Shown piece by piece: positions 56,150 to 64,000 of a stretch of 64,000 nucleotides of DNA. Origin of the DNA: Euptelea pleiosperma (Eukaryota > Streptophyta > Magnoliopsida > Ranunculales > Eupteleaceae); NCBI GenBank assembly GCA_035048495.1, contig CM068545.1, positions 24,958,741-25,022,740 of the forward strand, read 5' to 3'. The position numbers and the translations under genes were made by a program. A model generated the notes under the pieces. It made no database searches. It saw nothing but the letters and a program-made list of their open reading frames with translations, and had not been told where the DNA came from. The stretch's first letter is position 1, and every line of letters begins with the position of its first letter.

Positions 56150-58868
56150 TGATGTTTTTTTTTTATTTTTTGTAAACCAAACTATATTATAAAGGAAACA
56201 ACCAAGGTTTAAAGGAAGCCGTTTTAACGGTTAAACGGACTGGGGGCGTTACCCTTTAAACAGATTGAAACGGCCATGGGCAAAAATGGAAAAAAATGGG
56301 AAAAAAATGGAATTTAACAGATTTTAACTGAAAAAATGGCTCTGAAATTCAAAATTTGAAATTTGAAAATTAAAATAAACAGAATTAAACGAATTTTAAC
56401 GGAAATTAAACGGAGACGGCCGTTTTTTTCACAAATTTTTTCAGAATTAAATGGCTGTTTAAACTATTTTAACGGCCATTAAAACAAAAAAAAGGGACGT
56501 TTTTTTCAAAACCGATAAAATGTGTTTAAGCGGTTTTAACCAAAACGGGCTTGGGGCGTTACCGTTTAAACGGCCGTTTTTAAAACCATGGAAACAACTA
56601 CAAACAAACCTCGCCCTTGTTAGTACAAAAATGGATCAACCAAGGGGGAGGGGAGGAGCAAACAAAACCCAAGTGCCACTTGAGTATTTTTGTCGCAATA
56701 TAATCTGCTATACTATTACATTCTCGAAAGCAGAACGAGAATTTTAAATCTACTAATAGGTCTGACAAAAAGATAATATCCACGGCGATAAAGGAAGAGT
56801 TCCACCCCAAAAAGGAACATCGACTATTCAGTTGATTCACCAAGAAGAGATCATCCGATTCCACTATCAAGTGAGTATAACCAGCCTGCACTACCTGTTC
56901 AAGTCCCCATTTCAGAGCTTTGGCTTATTCGGACGAACATGCCTTTTCTTGTCGCCCTCCCGTCAGGAGAAAGGAATTAGCAAAATCTTGAATAATAAAT
57001 CCAAGACCCGCACATTTAGAATGAGTGTCACAGGCACCATCGGTATTGATTTTTAACCAGCCGGGAGGAGGCTTGCTACTTAGCCAAAGCACGTGATATG
57101 ATATATCCAAAGACTGGGAAGCCAAAAGGAGAATATACGAAGTAGCAAATTTAAGCAAAGTTAAAGGATTCTCATTGGAAGGGGAAAAAATCTGATTATT
57201 CCGAAGAAGCCAAATTTGCCATAATATAATAACACAGCATGGGGCAGTCTGGAAAGAATCTTCATCCGATTTGCTAGTGGAAATGGAGATAATGTTAAAT
57301 AGCCAATCCGAAAGCATGGTCTAGTCCATACCCGAAGTTCTGAGTGATAATGAAGAGGCAAACCAAATCTTGGCCGATAAATGACAGAGAAGGAGAGCTT
57401 GAGATGTCGTTTCCAGATGAGCATTGCACTGAGGACATGCCGGAGTAATGTCAGGGATGCGACTATGGAGCAAGGCTTTGGTGGGCAGAATACCACGATA
57501 TAATTTCCAAAGGAACATCTGACATTGAAAGGCACTTTGATCTTCCAAAGGGTTTGCCATTGGTTGGTGGAGAGGTGGTGGGAAAGGCTAGGGATGGAAG
57601 GGGATGGTAAGAAGGTGTAAGCCGATTTTACTGAAAAATCTTCCTTTCATGTGCAGCGACCAAAACCATCAATCTTCAAAAGTTCGACTGCTAAGATTAA
57701 GATGAAGAATAGCGTAGAAATAGAGAACAAATTAAAGGAAAATTCCAAGAGTGGTCAAGGAGAATTAGGTCCATCATCAACTTACAAGAGCAGTCATGAG
57801 GTCTAATAGGGGTAAAGAGATGAGCATGTTGGCCAATGATCCAAGGATCCCTCCAAATATCAATTGACTGCCCATTACCAATAAGTCTAATAAAAAAAGG
57901 TTTATATATCATGAGCTTTGAGAAAACTCTTCCAAACCCAAGGATCGTTGGGTTTGATGGCTGCTTCCAAAATGGAGCAATTCAGGAAATGTTTTCCTTT
58001 CAAGGTTCAGGCTAGCAAGGATGTGGGATTAGAAAGAATCCTCCAGATATTCTTCGAGAGGAGGGCAAGATTTGCTTTGTAAAAGGTACGAAACCCAATC
58101 CCCCTTGAGCCCTAGGAACACAGATAGAATGCCAATTAGTAAGATGTAAAGCCTTATGGTTAGAGCCTCCATTCCACCAAAAGCAATTAAGGGTTGAATC
58201 CATTTTGTTGCCATGATTTTGGGGAAGAGGAAAGAAGACATGATATAAATTGGGGTAGCTAAAGCTACAGTCTTTAGCAGAGTGGATTTACCGGCAAGAG
58301 ATACAGTACGACTCTTCTACCTAGAGATGAGGTGTGGAATCCGCTTCCAAATATGATTAAAGGCTAGTGTTTTAGATCTACCAACAAACAAAGGCGTTCC
58401 CAAGTAAGTCTCTTTGATGGTCATATTTTTAATACCCAGAATAAAAGACAAGGCCCTTTTCTGTTGACGATGCAAATCAGGGTTGAACATCAAACCAGAT
58501 TTGTCGAAATTAATTTCTTGGCCGGAGTCAGCTACAAAAATTCCAAAGGAGATCTGTTATAATCCTTGCTTCAATTAAGTTGGCTCGACAGAAAATGAAG
58601 CAGTCGTCCGCAAAGAGAAGGTGAGAAATAGTAGGGCTATTCTTAGCTATTTTGATTCCATTAATATGGTTCAGATGCTCTTCTTTCTTAAAACACTTAG
58701 ATAGGACCTCCATACATAGGATAAAAATGAGAGGGGATAAAGGATCCCCCTGGCGTAAACCCCTTGAGGACCGAAAAAACCCGAAAGGAGAGTCGTTGAG
58801 CAAGATGGAGAAGGAGGGAGAAGAAATACACTTCCAGATCCAGTTAGTTCATATGTCATTCAATCCAA
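56150..58868 (-). mobile_element. 5'-truncated L1-type LINE, degenerate
   Basis: Minus strand order: reverse transcriptase (GLRQGDPLSPLIFILCMEVL, catalytic FADD in ISHLLFADDCFIF, 58528-58803), a linker with IGNGQSIDIWRDPWI (57697-57912), a zf-RVT region (FLWKLYRGILPTKALL, CPQCNAHLETTSQALLLC, 57321-57560) and RNase H (WLKINTDGACD, VESDDLFLVNQL, 56598-57110). It ends in a 3' tail (TTTATAATATAGTTTGG then A-rich) near 56150. Endonuclease and 5' reverse transcriptase are absent. Several frameshifts and stops. The tail is interrupted by an AACGG foldback. Confidence 0.85.
56203..56590. mobile_element. hAT-like AACGG foldback (family G), in the LINE tail
   Basis: Exact eight-base flanks GAAACAAC (56195-56202, 56591-56598). 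Ends CAAGGTTTAAAGGAAGCC and GGCCGTTTTTAAAACCATG. It splits the LINE 3' end, so it arrived after the LINE. Confidence 0.85.
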
Positions 58869-59403
58869 GGATCATCATTTAAATGCAAAAGCCCATTAGG
58901 TAAGTCCCAGCTCATTACCATCCCTAGTGGTTATTGCGTTAAGCTAGCTTTTAACAATTTTTAAGCACTGATAAAAAAAAATATACGTTTGGCAAAACTT
59001 AAAAAATACTTTTTTAAAAGCCCAATAAACTCCCAAATCGCCATAAGTTATTTTGCTAATTGCTTTTGCGGGAAGCTTAAAAAAATATTTTTCAAGTTTT
59101 CCCTAAAAAATTTTTGTAATACCAAAACTAATTTTGCTTTTGCCACCAAAAGCACTTTTTCTTTACCACCATAGAGGGCCTTTTTTTTTTTTTCATAAGC
59201 ATTTTTCTGGTGAAGTTACCAAAATGCCAAAACAGCTTAACTCAAGTAATTTGCACATACACATGCTATTGGGTAAGGCACTTCAAAACCTTAAGCTTAC
59301 CCAAAATCGGCGAGACCTGGTGCGTTTGCACGAGTGTTGGCCCTTGGTGTCAGTAAGAAGGTGGCAGACCGTCTTTGGGGTCTACCCGACTGGGATTTCT
59401 CCG

Positions 59404-59412
59404 TATTATATA
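59404..59412 (+). promoter_or_regulatory. Candidate TATA box of DDB1
   Basis: TATTATATA about 130 bp upstream of the start codon, the only TATA-like word close to it. A GA-repeat leader follows (59521-59540). Confidence 0.4.
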
Positions 59413-59541
59413 TTTCCTCGCTCGCGGCACTTGCAGGCGGTGAGGAGTGAAGTAGACAGCGATAAGAGGAAGCGAGGGTTTGGAAGCGAGATTGAGGACG
59501 AGATATCCAGAGACATCCAGGGAGAGAGAGAGAGAGAAGAG

Positions 59542-62418
59542 ATGAGTGTTTGGAACTACGTAGTTACGGCTCACAAGCCCACCAACGTCACGCATTCGTG
59601 CGTCGGAAATTTCACAAGCCCGCAGGAGCTCAACCTTATTATAGCGTAAGCATCTCTCTCTCTCTCTCTGGTTCTTGGAGCGTTTTATTAGGGTTTTTAG
59701 GTTAGGGTTTCTGTTTTGGGTTACTGAAACAATTAAAAAGTTAATTTTTTTTTCATGGATCAATTGAGTCTGCAATCTGGAAAGTTGATTCATTTTTCTT
59801 CTTAAGCTCAACCTCAAACTGAGCGCCTTTTTGGGCAAAAACTAATGCCCCTTTTGGATTGAGATTTTTGCTCCAATAATTTAAAAAAAAATTATTTCTT
59901 GTTGCCCAAAAATAGCGATGCAAACAGGCCCGAACATTTTTTTCCTGGAGGAGCTGACTTGAACGGCTTAGTAAGAAAGTTTACCAATTATTGACACCAG
60001 CGTGAACAACTTGAGCAAAAACTAGCTTTGGTCTCACACAAGTGGCATCCCTTTGTAGGATCAATGGGATTAATTAGGGCATGAAAGTTGAATAGTAGGC
60101 GCTGGAAGGGAATAAAGGGTCCTGCCGATGAAGGCCAGTAGGCGTTAACCGTCCATCCATTACCTGCACTTGGCAGAAACAACTATAGAAATGACTTAGG
60201 TTTATCATTTCAGGTTCGCTGATGATATGAAGTTCACAGAATGAGACGTCTCCACTAAGACGGAATGAGTTATTGGAAGAAACACAATACGTTGACGAAT
60301 TTACATTATGCTAAATGACTCTTAATGCTTGATTAAGCTAAAAATATGTTATAAATGACACGTGCTATAGAAATAAGGTTGAACTTACTCAAATTAGGGT
60401 TTTGGTACAAGACGATACATGTTACCTTCTCAGAATGGGGCTCTGAACCGTAGAAACACCGTCATAACTCAACACGGATTATCGAATCCATTCTAAGACA
60501 CGAGAAGTCCCGTTAGCAATGTTCGTTGTGCCACAACTTTCAAGATCATCTTGTCAACATCAATAACCATATTGATGTAGCCAAAGTTTTTGAATCTCCT
60601 CATTTCAATATTAACATTTAAAAAGGCAAGATTGTCAAAGTAGTGTTCAAATCTGTATAGATGGTTTTAATTCTTGGCTTGAGTCAACTTGGTTTCGACC
60701 TGAGACTGTTTTTCTCCAGTTCTTCTTCTTTTAACCTTGCCTGAGTCAACTCTGTCTTTTCCCTGGATGATCAAACCGCTGAAATCGGGTTTTAAAACCA
60801 TTGTATAGATTCTACTTATAAAAGAAAAAACCATTGTATAGATTCAGTATCAACATATAAATGCCCCACCAGCATTATTAAATTAGGAGCAAGCTCTTGA
60901 GACATTTGGAAGAAGCCTAAAGATCTTGCATCTTTGACATTGTTGAAGCTAAAGAACGTTGGCTTGACCTTGAAAGAGCAATGCTGATCCTGCCTACTAG
61001 CTGTAGGGTTCAAGAAGGGGAAAGCCATGCCGAGCTTTTGGATCACTGTCACTGATGATGATGGTTTTGGACAGCTTGTTCTGCCTATCTCTTGATGCAG
61101 CTATATTGTGGAAAATGCCACATTCCTGGCCCTTAGCTCAAGTCTTGAAGCTAAACTGCTGAAGCTAAACTATCTCTTCATGTTCCTTAATTTTGTGCAG
61201 CTTGTGTCAAATTGTTTCTTACTAAATCCAAATGGGGTCATCTTCTCAAAAACAACTCAATGGGCTCCTTCATAGTTCTTCTCCTATCTTATAAGTAGGC
61301 AAAATTTTGCTTGTTTGTGAGCCTTCAAGAAGTTTTTGTACTTTTAATGATATGAAGATGGGTGTTTTGTCAGCCGTCATATTACTCTCCCCCTACAGAT
61401 GATAGTTCTACCATTTGCTCAAGACTGCTTTTGCAAATAGTACATTATGATAGATTCATGCTATGGGTATCCTCTTTTTTTTTTTTCATTTTTCCTTTCC
61501 AGTGCGTGGTTGCTTTTCATTTATTTATTTATCTTTGTGCCTCCATCCATCCACCTAGGTTCGTTTCTACTTTTGACTTTTATTTGTTGTTTCTTTGAAG
61601 CTTTTGATACCCTTATTGGCGTTTTATGTTCGAAAATGCATTCCATCCTGGTACTTTTTTTTATTAATGTTTCTATCTGTTATCAGGAAATGCACGCGTA
61701 TCGAGATTCATTTACTTACTCCTCAAGGTTTACAGGTACTTCAAGTGTTTATTTCATTTGGTTTCCCTAGGCTTTACAAGTACTGTTAAGTGATTTGTGA
61801 TTATTTATTTTCCTAGTTTTTCTTTGGTTACATGTATTTTGTATGGTTTCTCATAAAAAATCAATTTCTTTACACATTATTATTTACGTTTTTTTTGAAT
61901 AAATGAAATACTCTTGGAATGAAAATTGTTTCTAGATACAAAAATGTGATATTTTAATTCTTTTATTGAGACAGTTGGATGGAAAGTAACATGAGTCACT
62001 TCTACTTGCTTTGAGTTATATTTGTATTTATAAGTGACTGAAAACTAGAATCATTTCATTTCCAATTATATCTTCTTCTTTTTTTCTATTTTTTTTTTTT
62101 GTGTGGTCGACCAATTACATCATTTATGCTCTAAAGCCATGAGTAAGAAATAATACATTCTGCATTGCAGCCTATGCTGGATGTTCCGATATATGGAAGG
62201 ATTGCAACACTTGAGCTTTTTCGCCCTCATGTGAGTTTCCTTTTGCTGGTATTAACAGAGTTACCAAGTGATTATATTTTAGTTGGTGACGTTACTTTGT
62301 CTCCTTTTTGTCTTGTATCTCTACAGGGTGAAGCCCAAGATTTTCTCTTTATTGCCACTGAAAGATACAAATTTTGTGTTCTTCAATGGGATGCAGAGAC
62401 ATCTGAAGTCATTACAAG
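59542..62418 (+). CDS. DDB1: DNA damage-binding protein 1, N-terminal exons (partial)
   Basis: Four exons join in frame: 59542-59645, 61687-61735, 62171-62230 and 62327-62418. Donors are GTAAGC, GTACTT, GTGAGT and GTTTAA; every acceptor is AG, with CATTGCAG and CTCTACAG before exons 3 and 4. They encode the first 101 residues, starting MSVWNYVVTAHKPTNVTHSC and continuing with GNFTSPQELNL, RIEIHLLTPQGLQ, YGRIATLELFRPH and FIATERYKFCVLQWD, almost identical to plant DDB1 as I remember it. The full protein is about 1090 residues of WD-type beta-propellers; this is the start of propeller A. DDB1 is the adaptor of CUL4 ubiquitin ligases, acting in nucleotide excision repair and, with DET1 and COP1-type receptors, in light signalling. 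The remaining exons are beyond the right edge. In-frame upstream codons exist but the conserved protein begins at this ATG. Confidence 0.95.
59646..61686 (+). other. DDB1 intron 1
   Basis: 2041 bp. Starts with a (TC)n tract (59652-59669). Contains a small foldback at about 59845-59932 (GCCCCTTTTGGATTG and GCAAACAGGCCCG). A minus-strand open frame at 60816-61052 has ordinary-looking composition but no recognised family. Confidence 0.6.
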
Positions 62419-63339
62419 GTTTAAGTTCGAAACAGAAAATACATTCAGTTTTGTTCTTCCTTTTCATTTATAGATATCATAATTGCAGCAGTACTATTGT
62501 TAAGTGTTAGTGTTAGTCATGTTTATACTTTTTTCTATTTCTTTTTTCCCTTTGTAGGGTATGCATCTCCCTCATATGTTTACAGACACATTTATATAAC
62601 AATGACTATCACTGTTTTGAAAACTGGACTAGATCAGTCGGTTCAACTGAACCTGCGAACTGGTCTCAAAATTGGTCCAATTGAACATGGAGCTAGAATT
62701 GTATTCAGAAACCACTCTCAATAATTGAAACCATTCAAAACTGTCCAGTTGAGCTAGAAAACTATTCACCCAGGGCGGTTAAACTGTTCAAACTGGCCCT
62801 TTTTAATTTAAATTTTCATTAATAGATTTATTTTTGACGTCATCTGACGTCATGATTATCTAGGTTGATGATGCAAGACTAGCCTATATGAGGTGCATAG
62901 ATCAAAAATAAATTACCACAAGTAATAAAAAAATATAATACTAACAATTGCCACAAATATGTAGATGTGCTAGCAAAATAATTAACTTAGTTGTTTCAAA
63001 GGCTAGATCTCAGAACCAAGTCGTGAAAAACCTTCAATTATTGATTGACGGCCCGATGGAAGTAAGGACTTCCACTAGCTAGGGTTTACTTTAATTTCCT
63101 TTTCAAAGAGACTATAAGTTATTTGAAGTTTAGGAAGGTTTTTGACAAATTTCGGGGCTTTCTGACAAGTATCAGATTTTAGTCGGGTTTCGGGAGGAAA
63201 AGAGCTGTGAAAATTTAGGGTTTGAGAAGAGCTTTGGGGTTTCTATGGTTACCACAGTGATTTGGGAGTGTTTGGGGGTTGTGGTAAGGGTTTTGGGAGG
63301 GTTTAGAGTGCCGTAGGGAGAACTGTTTTAGGAAGGTTA

Positions 63340-63402
63340 TTATTCACAGTACTATTCACGTGGCACTATTCATGTGGTACTATTCATGCAGCACTATTCA
63401 TA
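63340..63402. repeat. 14 bp tandem repeat
   Basis: Units of the type CACTATTCATGTGG / TACTATTCATGCAG, about four copies. Confidence 0.75.
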
Positions 63403-63654
63403 GTTGTGTTCAATGGTTAGGGTTTAGAGATGGACGAGATATAGTTGGGTTTTCTAGGTCAAACTTGATCCAAAAAGAAAAATAAAGATGGAGAAAGAGA
63501 TGAGAATAAGAGAGAAGAGATAGTACCTTTTGGATTCGCACCGAGTAGCTTGGATTTGCACCAAGGAAGAAGAGAACAATCAACAAGAGATTTCTCAAGA
63601 ACAAAAGTCAATATATTTCATCATTAAAGAAAGATTACAACTAAAAGAGTTTAT

Positions 63655-63800
63655 ATAATAACCTTTGTAGTCAAGGCGTGCGCCTCAAGTTCCAGGCGCG
63701 TGCCTCAGGCGCAAGGCACACCTAAAGCTCCTTACAAGGGTCAAGGCGAGGCGCGTTTAGTAAGGCGCGCCTCAAACCAGGCTCCAAGCGCACGCCTCAC
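63655..63800. repeat. GCGCGCCTC-rich dispersed repeat
   Basis: Reiterated GGCGCGTGCCTCAGGCG, AGGCGAGGCGCG and AAGGCGCGCCTC words, in strong contrast to AT-rich intron sequence. Similar in wording to 26390-26520. Confidence 0.5.
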
Positions 63801-64000
63801 TAAAATACGTGTTTTTTTGTAAATTTTTTGTTCTTTGGCCTATTATATTAATCATCGGTATGATAGGAGAGATACAATTGAACCTATCTCATTGATGAAA
63901 GCAATGAATGATTTTTGGGGAGATGGAAACAGAAGGTAGAGTAGCAAAAGATGAATTGGTGTTTGAGGATGATAGCTTGACATGGAGTGTTGTTGCGAGA

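Larger units (their letters stand above)
62419..64000 (+). other. DDB1 intron 4 (start) with repeats
   Basis: No further DDB1 exon is recognisable to the window end, so this intron exceeds 1.5 kb. It holds a TTTGAAAACTGGACTAGATC-type dispersed repeat at about 62610-62800, a short 14 bp tandem repeat (63340-63402) and a GCGCGCCTC-rich repeat (63655-63800). Confidence 0.6.

Noticed and set aside
59134..59541. In-frame extension upstream of the DDB1 ATG
   Set aside because: The upstream residues are GA-repeat encoded and unlike DDB1; the conserved protein starts at 59542.
1..64000. tRNA, rRNA or microRNA genes
   Set aside because: I looked for tRNA-like box sequences and rRNA segments and saw none beyond retroelement primer sites. 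Foldbacks could be mistaken for microRNA precursors but have transposon ends.

Overview
This is a stretch of nuclear DNA from a flowering plant. The evidence is three recognisable plant genes: an intronless DYW-class pentatricopeptide repeat (PPR) gene, the photosystem I subunit gene PSAK with chloroplast transit peptide and two introns, and the 5' exons of DDB1. They sit in AT-rich DNA packed with plant-type transposons. The exact clade cannot be read from the sequence; a non-grass, woody angiosperm (magnoliid or early eudicot) is only a guess.

Layout. 1-24.1 kb has no gene I can support. It holds many small inverted-repeat (foldback) DNA transposons, several with visible 8-9 bp target duplications, a 1.8 kb long-terminal-inverted-repeat element with a captured exon (11.0-12.8 kb), and a solo LTR (15.2-16.8 kb). 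24.2-26.1 kb is the PPR gene, with a foldback element ending about 90 bp before its start codon. 27.6-31.7 kb holds a broken Ty1/copia element, a decayed Helitron and a cluster of hAT-type foldbacks. 32.0-33.8 kb is PSAK, followed by a 2.2 kb PIF/Harbinger-like element. 39.1-54.2 kb is a multiply nested block: a Ty1/copia element carrying a Helitron (with a foldback module in it) and a solo LTR, which itself received a 9.4 kb Ty3/gypsy element. 54.3-58.9 kb has two LINE remnants, one interrupted by a hAT foldback. 59.5 kb to the right edge is the beginning of DDB1 (four exons; the rest lies beyond the window).

How things fit together. The three host genes have unrelated jobs: organelle RNA processing or editing, photosystem I antenna, and CUL4-DDB1 ubiquitin ligase. 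They are separated by repeats. The most distinctive content is a family of hAT-like foldbacks (8 bp target duplications, ends CAAGGTTTAAA) whose interior is almost entirely reiterated AACGG/CCGTT words. At least seven complete or near-complete copies and one half copy lie here, one ending about 335 bp upstream of the PSAK start codon. A second family of 9-bp-duplication foldbacks carries CACGTG (G-box) palindromes in its arms and lies next to the PPR start. All target-site and divergence statements were made by eye from the sequence; no database search was run.
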